Source: Cohaesibacter marisflavi (lineage in GTDB: Bacteria; Pseudomonadota; Alphaproteobacteria; Rhizobiales; Cohaesibacteraceae). Taken from it: DNA of 64,000 nucleotides. Under the pieces are notes generated by a model. The model saw only the letters and a program-made list of their open reading frames with translations, ran no database searches and was not told the DNA's origin. This document shows positions 8,798-17,014 of the stretch, one piece after another. The stretch's first letter is position 1; each line of letters begins with the position of its first letter. A program made the translations under genes and the position numbers. The DNA lies in assembly GCF_900115225.1 (NCBI RefSeq), contig NZ_FOVR01000001.1, positions 372,001-436,000 of the forward strand, read 5' to 3'.

Positions 8798-9379
8798 ATG
8801 TCAAAGAAACAGTCAAAGAGACCGGACTGGAAGGCCATTCGTGCCGAGTGCGAGAAAGCGGGGCGCGCTTCTTTTTCCGCAATCGCCACCGCCCATGGCA
8901 TCAGCGTTGCTACATTGAGAAAGAAGCGAAAGCTCTGGGAGCAATCGGAGGAGGCGACGAAAGATGAAACCTCGCAAGAGGCTTCCACAATAGATGGATC
9001 ATCTGTTCAGTCTGCATCTCTAGGGCCGTCAGGCCTAAGTGCTCCATCAATTGATCATCTGGCCATGGTCCGAAGGCTTTATCACGCAACGGACCAGCAA
9101 ATCCGGCATCTTGAACAGCAGTTGCAAAATGGCAGCGCGGCGTTTGACGAAAAGGAAGCGCGCATGCTCGGCACAATAGCTCGCACGCTGGACAAGATCA
9201 TGGAGCTCAACCCGCAAGGGGCTGATCTGGATGCTGCAAGGAAAGAGGATGGAAATGGGGATGACAGAGACGATGATACAGGCACCCTTGACCTCCTCCG
9301 CGAAGAGCTTGCGCGCCGCCTTGATGGACTCAAGCAAGGATCTTCAGGCAAACTTTCTGGCGAGTCTGACACCCAATGA
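8798..9379 (+). CDS. GTA g1: small terminase-like protein
   Basis: The 193-residue product opens the GTA structural operon. The first 50 residues (RPDWKAIRAECEKAGRASFS, then HGISVATLRKKRKLWEQ) look like the helix-turn-helix of phage small terminase subunits. Residues 85-135 are helical (VRRLYHATDQQIRHLEQQLQ) and suited to oligomerisation, and the tail is acidic. In Rhodobacter capsulatus GTA, gp1 acts as the small terminase for packaging random genomic DNA; the same role is inferred here from position and fold. The ATG at 8798 follows CAGGAAC; the upstream ATG of the longer frame at 8606 lies inside the RNA unit and was rejected. The 3' end overlaps the large terminase gene. Confidence 0.75.
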   Translation: MSKKQSKRPDWKAIRAECEKAGRASFSAIATAHGISVATLRKKRKLWEQSEEATKDETSQEASTIDGSSVQSASLGPSGLSAPSIDHLAMVRRLYHATDQQIRHLEQQLQNGSAAFDEKEARMLGTIARTLDKIMELNPQGADLDAARKEDGNGDDRDDDTGTLDLLREELARRLDGLKQGSSGKLSGESDTQ

Positions 9380-10622
9380 ATTGCGGCGCCTCGTGTATGA
9401 CTGGGAGCTTTGGGCGCGCCCAGACCAGTTGCCGCCCGATGGTGATTGGATCTCCTGGCTGGTTCTTGGCGGGCGCGGCGCTGGCAAAACGCGCACAGGC
9501 GCTGAATGGGTCAAGGCGCTGGTGCAAGGGCGGCCGCCCTTTGCGTCCCAACCCTATGGACGCATCGCGCTGATTGGAGAAACCCTGCAGGATGCCCGAG
9601 ATGTGATGGTGGAAGGGGTATCCGGCCTGTTGGCTATTCACGACAAACAGGACCGGCCAAATTGGCAACCGTCCCGACGTCGGCTGGAATGGCCCAATGG
9701 TGGGGTTGCTCAGATCTTTTCCGCTGAAGACCCGGAAAGTTTAAGGGGCCCGCAGTTCGGGGCGGCATGGGGCGATGAGCTGGCCAAGTGGCGTCACGCA
9801 GAAGCCACTTGGGACATGTTGCAATTTGGTCTGCGCCTTGGTCAAAAACCACGCCAGATTGTAACCACGACACCAAAGCCTACACCTTTGCTCAAGAGGT
9901 TGATGGCCGATCCGACATCTGCAATCAGCCATGCACCAACACGAGCCAACCTGGCCAATCTGGCTCCGGGCTTTCTGGATACGATCGTGCGCCGCTATGA
10001 AGGGTCGCGTCTTGGGCGGCAGGAACTGGACGGGGAATTGATTGAAGACAGGGCCGATGCGCTTTGGAAGCGCGATCAGCTCGACCGGCTGAGGGTTGAT
10101 GATCCTCCCGCGACCCTCAGCCGGATTGTGGTCGCCATTGACCCGCCTGCGACCTCTGGCAAAAGCGCCGATGCCTGTGGCCTTGTTGTCGCAGGGCTTG
10201 ATGGAGATGGGCTGTGTTTCATTCTAAGAGACAGTACTCTTAACAGTGCAAGCCCCACAGCTTGGGCCAACAAGGCCATCGCGCTCTATCATCGCTTCGA
10301 AGCAGATTGCGTTGTGGCTGAAGTCAATCAGGGCGGGGAGATGGTGACCACTATTCTCGGCAATATTGATGCAAGCGTGCCGGTGCGATCCGTGCGGGCG
10401 ACCCGTGGCAAATATCTGCGCGCAGAGCCTGTCAGCGCTCTTTATGAGCAGGGCCGGGTGCGCCATGTCGGCAACATGGCCGAACTGGAAGATGAAATGT
10501 GTGACTTCGGGCTCGATGGTCTGACGTCTGGAAAAAGCCCCGATAGGCTTGACGCCATGGTTTGGGCTGTGACGCATCTCTGCCTGGCTGATCGGTCTCA
10601 ACCGAAAGTCCGGGCAATCTGA
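9249..10622 (+). CDS. GTA g2: large terminase (ATPase/nuclease)
   Basis: The product of about 457 residues is the DNA packaging motor. The ATPase domain has a Walker A motif (LGGRGAGKTRTG) and a Walker B-like GAAWGDELAKW. The nuclease half begins at VVAIDPPATSGKSADACG and includes VAEVNQGGEM and the final SPDRLDAMVWA, matching the terminase 6C / DUF264 type seen in GTAs. The start is uncertain: ATGs occur at 9231, 9249, 9255, 9261 and 9324. I chose 9249 because AAGGA lies 6 nt upstream, but homologues usually begin close to the FLASLTPNELRRL stretch, so the true start may be further downstream. It overlaps g1 in another frame. Confidence 0.9.
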   Translation: MEMGMTETMIQAPLTSSAKSLRAALMDSSKDLQANFLASLTPNELRRLVYDWELWARPDQLPPDGDWISWLVLGGRGAGKTRTGAEWVKALVQGRPPFASQPYGRIALIGETLQDARDVMVEGVSGLLAIHDKQDRPNWQPSRRRLEWPNGGVAQIFSAEDPESLRGPQFGAAWGDELAKWRHAEATWDMLQFGLRLGQKPRQIVTTTPKPTPLLKRLMADPTSAISHAPTRANLANLAPGFLDTIVRRYEGSRLGRQELDGELIEDRADALWKRDQLDRLRVDDPPATLSRIVVAIDPPATSGKSADACGLVVAGLDGDGLCFILRDSTLNSASPTAWANKAIALYHRFEADCVVAEVNQGGEMVTTILGNIDASVPVRSVRATRGKYLRAEPVSALYEQGRVRHVGNMAELEDEMCDFGLDGLTSGKSPDRLDAMVWAVTHLCLADRSQPKVRAI

Positions 10623-10645
10623 CACTGCAAGAAAGGAAGAAGCAT

Positions 10646-11917
10646 ATGCTTCGCTGGACCTTGAAAGGGCCGGCGCGTTCGCGCTCGCCTCAAATTCACA
10701 AAGCCAAGTCAAACGCCACTGATCTCGCAGCAGATACTGGCGCGCTGGAAGGCAAAAATTCTCGGACCGGCGCTCTTGTTTCTGTGCACCAGACAGGGCG
10801 CCCGCGCTGGACACCACGAGATTATGGCGCATTGGCCCTGCAGGGCTATGCGCGTAACCCGATCGTCTATCGGTCTATCCGCATGATCTCAGAAGCTGCT
10901 GCTTCTGCCACCGTCTATTGCCTAGTGGGGGGAGAAAGACTGACCGAGCATCCAGTGCTTAATCTTCTGCATCACCCGAATGAACGGCAGGATGGTGCGA
11001 CATGGCTTGAAAGCCTTTATGGCCATCTGCTTGTTTCCGGCAATGCCTATATTGAGGCCGTTTTCGGCGCTAGCAGTTTAAAAGAATTGCATTGTTTGCG
11101 GCCAGACAGGATGAAGGTCGTGCCCGGTCCAAACGGCTGGCCAGATGCTTACGACTATACCATTGGCAACAGGGCAGTGCGGTTTCATCAGAATGATGAC
11201 GGCGCACTCGTTCCGCCGATCCTGCATATCACCCTGTTCCACCCACATGATGATCACTATGGACTCAGCCCGCTAGAAGCGGCGCAGACAAGCCTCGATG
11301 TGCACAATGCAGCCGCCAGTTGGAACAAGGCGTTGCTAGACAACTCCGCCCGTCCATCTGGCGCGCTGGTCTATGCAGCTTCTGAAGCAGGAAACCTTAG
11401 TGACGAGCAATTTGAGCGTCTCAAGAAGGAACTGGAGGAAGGCTATCAGGGCGCAATGAATGCTGGACGCCCTTTGCTGCTTGAAGGAGGACTGGATTGG
11501 AAGAGCATGAGCATGTCGCCGCGTGATATGGACTTCATCGACGCCAAGAATAGCGCAGCTCGAGAGATCGCTCTGGCTTTTGGTGTCCCGCCCATGTTGC
11601 TCGGCATCCCCGGAGACAACACCTATTCAAACTATGCCGAAGCGAACCGAGCCTTCTGGCGTCAAACGGTTCTGCCGCTGGCTAGCCGCTGTTTGCAAAA
11701 TATCGCTCGCTGGCTTTCGCCCGCTTATGACGAGACGTTCGATTTGAAGATTGATCTAGATCTCGTCTCCGCATTGGCAAGCGAGCGGGAGGCGCTCTGG
11801 AACCGCGTCGGCAATGCGTCCTTCCTCACAGAAAATGAAAAACGCACCGCAGTCGGCTACAGCCCGACGGACGCACCAATGAGCACGACCCGCAGCACAG
11901 GCGAGGGAGGGAAATGA
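10646..11917 (+). CDS. GTA g3: HK97-family portal protein
   Basis: The 423-residue product forms the dodecameric portal at the capsid vertex through which DNA enters. The family is recognised from GYARNPIVYRSIRMISEAAA, the central LYGHLLVSGNAYIEAVFG, PILHITLFHPHDDHYGLSPL and NSAAREIALAFGVPPMLLGI stretches. AAAGGAAGAAG lies just before the ATG. The length is normal for an HK97-type portal. Its TGA is only 1 nt from the GTG of g3.5, indicating coupled translation. Confidence 0.92.
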   Translation: MLRWTLKGPARSRSPQIHKAKSNATDLAADTGALEGKNSRTGALVSVHQTGRPRWTPRDYGALALQGYARNPIVYRSIRMISEAAASATVYCLVGGERLTEHPVLNLLHHPNERQDGATWLESLYGHLLVSGNAYIEAVFGASSLKELHCLRPDRMKVVPGPNGWPDAYDYTIGNRAVRFHQNDDGALVPPILHITLFHPHDDHYGLSPLEAAQTSLDVHNAAASWNKALLDNSARPSGALVYAASEAGNLSDEQFERLKKELEEGYQGAMNAGRPLLLEGGLDWKSMSMSPRDMDFIDAKNSAAREIALAFGVPPMLLGIPGDNTYSNYAEANRAFWRQTVLPLASRCLQNIARWLSPAYDETFDLKIDLDLVSALASEREALWNRVGNASFLTENEKRTAVGYSPTDAPMSTTRSTGEGGK

Positions 11918-11918
11918 T

Positions 11919-12098
11919 GTGGCAGAAGCTTTGCAGATTTTCGCGACAAAGGGAGATCTGGCCCATGTTGCGCTTTTTCTCTGGGCCAGTGCGGCAAGTG
12001 GCTTGCTCGTCTGGAGCCTGCGAGAACAGGCTGCATCCAACAAACGCTTTCAGGATTTTGTCGAGGAGATTGCGCGCCTCACCAGTTTGCTCGAATAG
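11919..12098 (+). CDS. GTA g3.5: small membrane-type protein
   Basis: This 59-codon gene starts with GTG at 11919, 7 nt after a strong GGAGGG, directly behind the portal stop. The product has a hydrophobic segment (LAHVALFLWASAASGLLVWS) followed by a charged helix (REQAASNKRFQDFVEEIARL). This is the place and design of g3.5 in the Rhodobacter GTA cluster, a small conserved protein of unclear role. A longer overlapping frame beginning at 11914 reads the same DNA in another register and has no such pattern. 160 nt without a gene follow before g4; they contain a palindrome at 12101-12115 (AACTGAA/TTCAGTT). Confidence 0.72.
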   Translation: MAEALQIFATKGDLAHVALFLWASAASGLLVWSLREQAASNKRFQDFVEEIARLTSLLE

Positions 12099-12258
12099 TA
12101 AACTGAAATTCAGTTCATTTTGGGGCGCTGTGGAAAGGCCTGATCACAAGAAGGTTTTTGCCCGTTTTTCCCGTTCTTTGGAAACGCATCTGGGCCATGA
12201 ACCGGTTGCTCGCATCCGCCTCATCTCAACATCAATGTGAAACAATAGATATAAGCTT

Positions 12259-12999
12259 ATGAAATATATCGATGTCTATCACGCTTCAAAGCATTGCTCA
12301 AATCTTGACACTGAGAAGAAGGCGCTGCCGTCTGCTCTGGATGTTGTTAAGGATGATGGGCTGTTTGAAGGCTATGCCTGCCTGTTTGGCAAAGAAGATC
12401 TTGGCCATGATGTGATCCGACAGGGCGCCTTTGCCAAGAGCATTGCTGACCGCGGGCTCGACGGGATCAAGCTGCTTTATCAGCATGATCCGGCGCAGCC
12501 AATCGGTCAGTGGCTGACCATCCGGGAAGACGGCAAGGGGCTATTCGTCCGTGGCAAGCTGGCAACCGAAGTCGCCAAAGCGCGCGAAATTCTCTCGATG
12601 ATGAAGGCCGGTATTCTGGATGGCCTCTCCATTGGTTTTCGCACCGTGCGCGGAAGCAAAGATCCCAAGAGCGGTATCCGCCATTTGCTGGAGTTGGATC
12701 TTTGGGAAATCTCCATCGTCACCTTCCCGATGCAGCCGGATGCGCGCATCTCGTCAGTCAAATCAGAGCTGGAGGGAGGAGCCGTTTTGCAGACTAATCA
12801 CAATCCCCTTAGCAAAAGAGAATTGGAACGCAAGCTCATGCAGGACGCTGGGCTGAGCCGTTCCCAGGCCCGGGCCCTCATGGCCCATGGCCTCACTGGC
12901 CTCAGTGGCAAGCAGGACGCTGCCTTTCTTGAGCCTTCATGCGAGCTTGCGGCCTTGCGCAAGATGACCCGAGCCATGCTCAGGGCAGCAAACGTTTAA
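12259..12999 (+). CDS. GTA g4: HK97-type prohead protease
   Basis: The 246-residue product matures the capsid. It has the family fold with EGYACLFGKEDLGHDVIRQG, the catalytic histidine in KLLYQHDPAQPIGQW and the serine in LDGLSIGFRT, followed by LLELDLWEISIVTFPM. The C-terminal third (residues 185-246) is an extra charged region that is probably processed or used as a scaffold. It lies immediately before the capsid gene, as in all HK97-like modules. The ribosome binding site ahead of the ATG is weak. Confidence 0.9.
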   Translation: MKYIDVYHASKHCSNLDTEKKALPSALDVVKDDGLFEGYACLFGKEDLGHDVIRQGAFAKSIADRGLDGIKLLYQHDPAQPIGQWLTIREDGKGLFVRGKLATEVAKAREILSMMKAGILDGLSIGFRTVRGSKDPKSGIRHLLELDLWEISIVTFPMQPDARISSVKSELEGGAVLQTNHNPLSKRELERKLMQDAGLSRSQARALMAHGLTGLSGKQDAAFLEPSCELAALRKMTRAMLRAANV

Positions 13000-13051
13000 G
13001 CCTTTCGACTCTCGCAAACCTTTACTCATTTCAAACGAAAAGAGTCTTCTC

Positions 13052-14320
13052 ATGAAAGAACTGAATATCCCGTCTCCTGAAACAAAGTCCTTGGTCAACG
13101 GAGAACTCGGAACGGCCTTTGACGACTTTCTGGTCTCCTTCGAAGCCTTCAAGCGCGCCAATGACGACCGCCTTGATGAAATCGAGAAACGGTCTTCCGA
13201 TGTGTTGACTGAGCACAAGGTCGATCGCATCTCCAAGGCTCTGGATGATCAGCAGTCAGCCCTCGACAATCTCATCCTCAAGGCCCGCCGCCCTTCTCTC
13301 GGCGATGGGGTGTCTTCGGCGCGCAATGCTTCCCTGCTGTCTCCTCGCGCTATGGAACACAAGACGGCTTTTAATCGCTACATTCGCTCCGGTGTCGAGC
13401 AGGATTTGCGTGATCTGGAAGCTAAAGCCATGTCCATCAGTTCTGATCCTGATGGCGGCTATCTGGTTCCGGAACAGGTCGAAGCGGAAGTCGGGCGACG
13501 CCTCGCTGCTATCTCGCCGATCCGTGGCATCGCCGATGTGCGTGAAATCTCGGGTGCGACCTTGAAAAAGCCTTTCGCCAAATCGGGTCCGGAAGTCGGT
13601 TGGGTTGGTGAAACGGCAGCGCGGCCTCAGACCAATGCTTCATCTTTGGCCGAGTTGTCCTATACGGCAATGGAGCTTTATGCCATGCCGGCTGCAACGC
13701 CTAGCTTGCTTGAAGATGCGGCGATCAATGTTGACGAATGGATTGCGGCGGAAGTGGAAGCCGCCTTTGCCGAACAGGAAGGAGCAGCCTTCGTCAATGG
13801 TGACGGCGTTAACAAGCCAAAAGGCTTCATGGCTGAAACCGTGGTCGCTGAAGACAGCTGGGCCTGGGGCTCCCTGGGGGCCATAGCTACAGGAACTGCA
13901 GGTGGATTTGGGTCGACCAATCCCGGCGATCCGCTCATTGATCTTATCTACAGTCTCAAGGCAGGGTATCGGCAGAATGCGCAGTTCGTGATGAACCGGA
14001 CGACGCAGGCCGCGGTTCGCAAGCTTAAGGACAATGATGGTAACTATCTCTGGCAGCCGCCAGCAGCCATTGGTGCCAAAGCTTCTTTGCTGAACTATGC
14101 CATCACTGAAGCGGAAGATATGCCAGACATTGCAACAGACGCTTGTGCTATGGCCTTCGGAGACTTCAAGCGCGGCTATCTCATCGTCGATCGCCTCGGC
14201 CTCAGCATTCTGCGCGATCCATATTCCTCCAAGCCATATGTTCTGTTCTATGTCACCAAGCGTGTCGGTGGCGGTGTTCAGGACTATGACGCCATCAAGC
14301 TGATGCAGTTCTCTGCCTGA
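13052..14320 (+). CDS. GTA g5: HK97-family major capsid protein
   Basis: The 422-residue product builds the GTA head. Residues 1-110 are a charged coiled-coil delta domain of the kind the prohead protease removes. The shell domain starts near MSISSDPDGGYLVPEQVEAE and continues with ISPIRGIADVREISG, GWVGETAARPQTNASSLAEL, the AFVNGDGVNKPKGF loop and YRQNAQFVMNRTTQAAVRKL. The C-terminus ends in the usual RVGGGVQDYDAIKLMQFSA. The gene is followed by an intrinsic terminator before g6, which would raise capsid mRNA relative to the tail genes. Confidence 0.95.
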   Translation: MKELNIPSPETKSLVNGELGTAFDDFLVSFEAFKRANDDRLDEIEKRSSDVLTEHKVDRISKALDDQQSALDNLILKARRPSLGDGVSSARNASLLSPRAMEHKTAFNRYIRSGVEQDLRDLEAKAMSISSDPDGGYLVPEQVEAEVGRRLAAISPIRGIADVREISGATLKKPFAKSGPEVGWVGETAARPQTNASSLAELSYTAMELYAMPAATPSLLEDAAINVDEWIAAEVEAAFAEQEGAAFVNGDGVNKPKGFMAETVVAEDSWAWGSLGAIATGTAGGFGSTNPGDPLIDLIYSLKAGYRQNAQFVMNRTTQAAVRKLKDNDGNYLWQPPAAIGAKASLLNYAITEAEDMPDIATDACAMAFGDFKRGYLIVDRLGLSILRDPYSSKPYVLFYVTKRVGGGVQDYDAIKLMQFSA

Positions 14321-14366
14321 TTGTTACGCGTGACCCTGTGGGTGGAGCTTGCTCCATCCCAACTGG

Positions 14367-14407
14367 TGCCTTTGTCGGTTTCTCCCACCCGGCAAAGGCA
14401 TTTTCTT
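14367..14407 (+). terminator. Intrinsic terminator after the capsid gene, inside the GTA operon
   Basis: TGCCTTTGTCGG (14367-14378) pairs along 12 bp (one G-U) with CCGGCAAAGGCA (14389-14400) and is followed by TTTTCTT. A second hairpin, GGGTGGAGC/GCTCCATCCC, precedes it around 14339-14360. Some read-through is needed for g6 onwards unless a new promoter lies at about 14410-14460. Confidence 0.8.
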
Positions 14408-14464
14408 ATCTAGAACAGTCGCATTGCGCGACAATTTGATTGTTTCATTTGTAATGGTGAAGAA

Positions 14465-15025
14465 ATGTCACTCACTCTTTTGACCGCACCGGCAGTGGAA
14501 CCGGTCAGCCTTGCAGAAATCAAGGCATATTTGAAGATCGATCAGGATACCGAAGATGATCTGATCCGTGCCTTTTTGAGCGCGGCTCGTGTGCATCTGG
14601 AACATATGATCGGTCATCACCTTATCACTCAAACCTGGCGCGTTTTGATGGAAGGGCCGCTGGGGGAGAGTTTTCGTTTACCGCTGCAGCCGGTATCTGA
14701 TCTCCTGGCACTTGCTGTCGTCGATGTCGATGGAAGTGTGACCGAACTGGACGTCTCCGGGCTTTCCATTTTCCAGGCCGACAATCCGGCAACGCTCGCC
14801 AATCTCGATGGCTTTCTGCTGAGCAGCAAGCAACGCCTCCAGATCGATGTTGAAACTGGCTTCGGCCCCATGGCGGAAGATGTGCCAGAGCCTTTGCGGT
14901 TGGCGATCAAGATGATCGTCGCCGAATGGTATGAGCGTCGCCTGATTGCTGATCCAGCGCAACTGCCTGCTTTGGCTAAAGCAATGGCGCCTCTGATTGC
15001 ACCCTACAGAAGCTTTCACCTTTAG
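14465..15025 (+). CDS. GTA g6: head-tail connector protein
   Basis: The 186-residue product matches the phage head-tail connector family (gp6 / phiE125 gp8 type). It opens with LLTAPAVEPVSLAEIKAYLK and then IDQDTEDDLIRAFLSAARVH and LEHMIGHHLITQTWRV, the conserved hallmark; the C-terminal part has VPEPLRLAIKMIVAEWYERR. In GTA particles this protein forms a ring below the portal. The start follows GGTGAAGAA. g7 lies about 50 nt downstream. Confidence 0.9.
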   Translation: MSLTLLTAPAVEPVSLAEIKAYLKIDQDTEDDLIRAFLSAARVHLEHMIGHHLITQTWRVLMEGPLGESFRLPLQPVSDLLALAVVDVDGSVTELDVSGLSIFQADNPATLANLDGFLLSSKQRLQIDVETGFGPMAEDVPEPLRLAIKMIVAEWYERRLIADPAQLPALAKAMAPLIAPYRSFHL

Positions 15026-15076
15026 GTCATTTCAAGGGAAATGATCGATCTTTCAATCTCAAAACAGGAGGGTGCC

Positions 15077-15436
15077 GTGGCGCAAACAGCTCTCGCTCCC
15101 TTTCAATTCGATCCTGCCGGTTTACGCCATCAGATTGCGCTGTACCAGCCGATCTATGATGAAGCAGCCCCTTGGGGAGGCGCGGAAACGCTCGAACTGG
15201 TGGCTGAGGTCTGGGCAGGTCTTCTTGCGGTGGATAGCAACGAGCGAACCAACGCAGAACAGGCAAGCAACAATCTATCGCTTCGCTTTGTAATCCGTCA
15301 CCGTGAAGGTCTCGAGCCGTTAACTGCGCTTACTTACGAGAATGCGCTTTATGACTGTCTGAGCATGCATGATCCAGATGGCACGAAACGCTGGCTATTG
15401 ATCGAGGCGCGCACCAGATTGGGAGCGCAGTCATGA
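15077..15436 (+). CDS. GTA g7: head-tail adaptor (stopper-type) protein
   Basis: The product of about 119 residues contains LRHQIALYQPIYDEAAPWGG, then LVAEVWAGLLAVDSNER and LSLRFVIRHREGLEPLTALT, characteristic of phage head-tail joining proteins (SPP1 gp16 / HK97 gp9-like). The GTG at 15077 is preferred over an ATG at 15041 because AGGAGG lies 5 nt before it and the upstream residues carry no conserved sequence. The stop overlaps the ATG of the next gene. Confidence 0.85.
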   Translation: MAQTALAPFQFDPAGLRHQIALYQPIYDEAAPWGGAETLELVAEVWAGLLAVDSNERTNAEQASNNLSLRFVIRHREGLEPLTALTYENALYDCLSMHDPDGTKRWLLIEARTRLGAQS

Positions 15437-15690
15437 GTATCAAACTCAATGCAATTGCTCAACGCCTCTTGTCTGACCGTCTGGAATCCTATGCCGAAAC
15501 AATCACCAGTCAGGCATCGGCAGAGGGCACGGATATTTCCGTTGAAACCGATCTTTCGGAAGATGGCGGCTCAATTAGCCTATCCGGCAATCAACTGCTT
15601 CAGGCTCACTATGGTGATCGGGAGAACGCGCCCTCCGGTTTTGTTTCCAGTCTCCTTGAGGGGCTGACACAGCAAAGGAGAAGCGTATGA
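15433..15690 (+). CDS. Small GTA-cluster protein between g7 and g8 (HK97 gp10-like position)
   Basis: The 85-residue product overlaps its neighbours by ATGA at both ends, so it is translated as part of the operon. It begins with LNAIAQRLLSDRLESYAETI and ends in GFVSSLLEGLTQQRRSV. It sits where many HK97-type phages carry a gp10-like tail completion protein, but it is shorter than that family and I cannot assign a domain. The Rhodobacter GTA cluster as I know it goes directly from g7 to g8, so this gene seems to be lineage-specific or reduced. Confidence 0.7.
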   Translation: MSIKLNAIAQRLLSDRLESYAETITSQASAEGTDISVETDLSEDGGSISLSGNQLLQAHYGDRENAPSGFVSSLLEGLTQQRRSV

Positions 15691-16103
15691 CCAGTTTGTC
15701 CTCCGGAGCGCTGGAACAGGCTATTTTGTCGTCTTTTAAAAGTGACAGTGCCCTTATTACATTGCTTGGTGGGGTACGGCTCTATGACGAGCCCAAACGA
15801 AATGCACAGTTTCCCTATCTTACGCTGACCACGAGCTATTCGCGCGATTGGAGCACGGGCACCGAAACAGGGGAAGAGCACCGCATTATCATAACCATTT
15901 GGACAGCAGCCGATGACCGCTCGCGACAACAGGATATTCTCGCGCGCCTCAGAGCCCTGTTGGACGCGTTCGAACCTGACATGACCGACCATGCCCTGAT
16001 CAATCTTCTCATCGAGCGCATCGAGCTGCGCCCTGATCGTAAAAACCATCTGCTTCAGGGCATTATGCAGTTGAGGGCCGTGACGGAACGCATATCCAAT
16101 TGA
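15687..16103 (+). CDS. GTA g8: DUF3168 tail completion protein
   Basis: The 138-residue product belongs to the DUF3168 family of tail terminator/completion proteins, which cap the tail tube where it meets the head. Seen here are LEQAILSSFKSDSALITLLG, VRLYDEPKRNAQFPYLTL and the terminal DRKNHLLQGIMQLRAVTER, which match the family's start and end. The start codon overlaps the stop of the preceding small gene. Confidence 0.88.
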   Translation: MTSLSSGALEQAILSSFKSDSALITLLGGVRLYDEPKRNAQFPYLTLTTSYSRDWSTGTETGEEHRIIITIWTAADDRSRQQDILARLRALLDAFEPDMTDHALINLLIERIELRPDRKNHLLQGIMQLRAVTERISN

Positions 16104-16157
16104 TCCGGCTTGATAAAAGCTTCCATTTTTTCATTTTGAACATCAGGAGAAATCTCC

Positions 16158-16571
16158 ATGACAGCACAAAAAGGCAAGGACCTTTTGCTCAAGGTGCACA
16201 ACACCACCGAAGACGCGTATATCACAGTGGCTGGCTTGCGTGCCCGCTCGCTCTCGTTCAACGCTGAGAGCGTAGACATCAGCCACACCGAATCCGCAGG
16301 ACGTTGGCGGGAGCTGCTTGCAGGGGCCGGATCACGTCGCGCAAGCCTATCGGGCAGCGGTCTTTTCAAAGACAGTGAGAGCGATGAGCGTATCCGGTCT
16401 TTGTTCTTCGATGGCACCATTGCTTCCTGGCAGGTGATTATCCCGGATTTTGGAACCCTTGAAGGAGCATTCCAGATCACCGCACTGGAATATTCCGGCC
16501 AGCATAACAATGAACTGTCGTTCGAGATGGCGCTGGAATCTGCCGGTGCTCTCGCCTTCTCGGCCTTGTGA
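16158..16571 (+). CDS. GTA g9: major tail (tube) protein, TP901-1 type
   Basis: The 137-residue product forms the tail tube. Recognised from MTAQKGKDLLLKV at the start, LRARSLSFNAESVDISHTES, the SRRASLSGSGLFKDS segment and LEGAFQITALEYSGQHNNEL near the end. AGGAGA sits 9-10 nt before the ATG. The stop overlaps an in-frame GTG of the longer g10 frame, but the real g10 start lies 18 nt downstream. Confidence 0.93.
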   Translation: MTAQKGKDLLLKVHNTTEDAYITVAGLRARSLSFNAESVDISHTESAGRWRELLAGAGSRRASLSGSGLFKDSESDERIRSLFFDGTIASWQVIIPDFGTLEGAFQITALEYSGQHNNELSFEMALESAGALAFSAL

Positions 16572-16588
16572 CCGGGGAGGGATGCCAT

Positions 16589-17002
16589 ATGGCCAACAGA
16601 CGACGGGGCGAGATTTCGCTCATTCTTGATGATCAACCATTCAAACTTTGCCTTACTCTTGGAGCGTTGGCCGAGCTGGAGGACAGCATGGGGCTGGATG
16701 ATATCAGCGCGCTTGCCGAACGCTTTTCGGGCGGCAGAGTGCGAAGTGGAGATTTGATAAAAATCCTCGGGGCAGCTTTGCGTGCAGGAGGTGCCAATAT
16801 CTCTGATCTTGAAGCGGGGTCTATGCGCTGTAAGGGAGGCGCTCCCGCCCTCACACGTGCGCTTGTTGAGCTGCTAAAGGAGACGTTCAGTCCTGAGCTC
16901 GAAGATAGCGTTCTGCAACCTCCCCACAAGGTCAAAGGAATGCCCTCAAATGAAGGAGGGCGTGCCAAAGGCACAAACCCCGGGAAGGCCGGTCTGGTTT
17001 AG
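16589..17002 (+). CDS. GTA g10: tail assembly chaperone-type protein
   Basis: The 137-residue product starts at ATG 16589, 7 nt after GGGGAGGG. It contains LCLTLGALAELEDSMGLDDI and LIKILGAALRAGGANISDLE, the conserved core of the gene transfer agent family protein (phage tail assembly chaperone TAC_11 type). In long-tailed phages this protein binds the tape measure during tail assembly, and a minor, longer form arises by ribosomal frameshifting. The last 40 residues are Gly/Lys/Pro-rich and overlap the -1 frame that encodes g10.1. Confidence 0.88.
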   Translation: MANRRRGEISLILDDQPFKLCLTLGALAELEDSMGLDDISALAERFSGGRVRSGDLIKILGAALRAGGANISDLEAGSMRCKGGAPALTRALVELLKETFSPELEDSVLQPPHKVKGMPSNEGGRAKGTNPGKAGLV

Positions 17003-17014
17003 CTGGATCGGCCT
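16975..17014 (+). promoter_or_regulatory. Candidate -1 ribosomal frameshift site joining g10 to g10.1
   Basis: In the g10 frame the heptamer A AAC CCC (16975-16981) has the X XXY YYZ form. Four nt further on, AGGCCG (16986-16991) can pair with CGGCCT (17009-17014), placing the g10 stop codon (17000-17002) in the loop. The downstream frame opened by a -1 slip encodes the conserved g10.1 domain and has no usable start codon of its own before that domain. Confidence 0.5.

Noticed and set aside
11914-12240. 108-codon plus-strand frame after the portal gene
   Set aside because: It overlaps g3.5 in a different register, is Arg/Ser-rich without structure, and has no family resemblance; the 59-codon GTG frame fits GTA g3.5.
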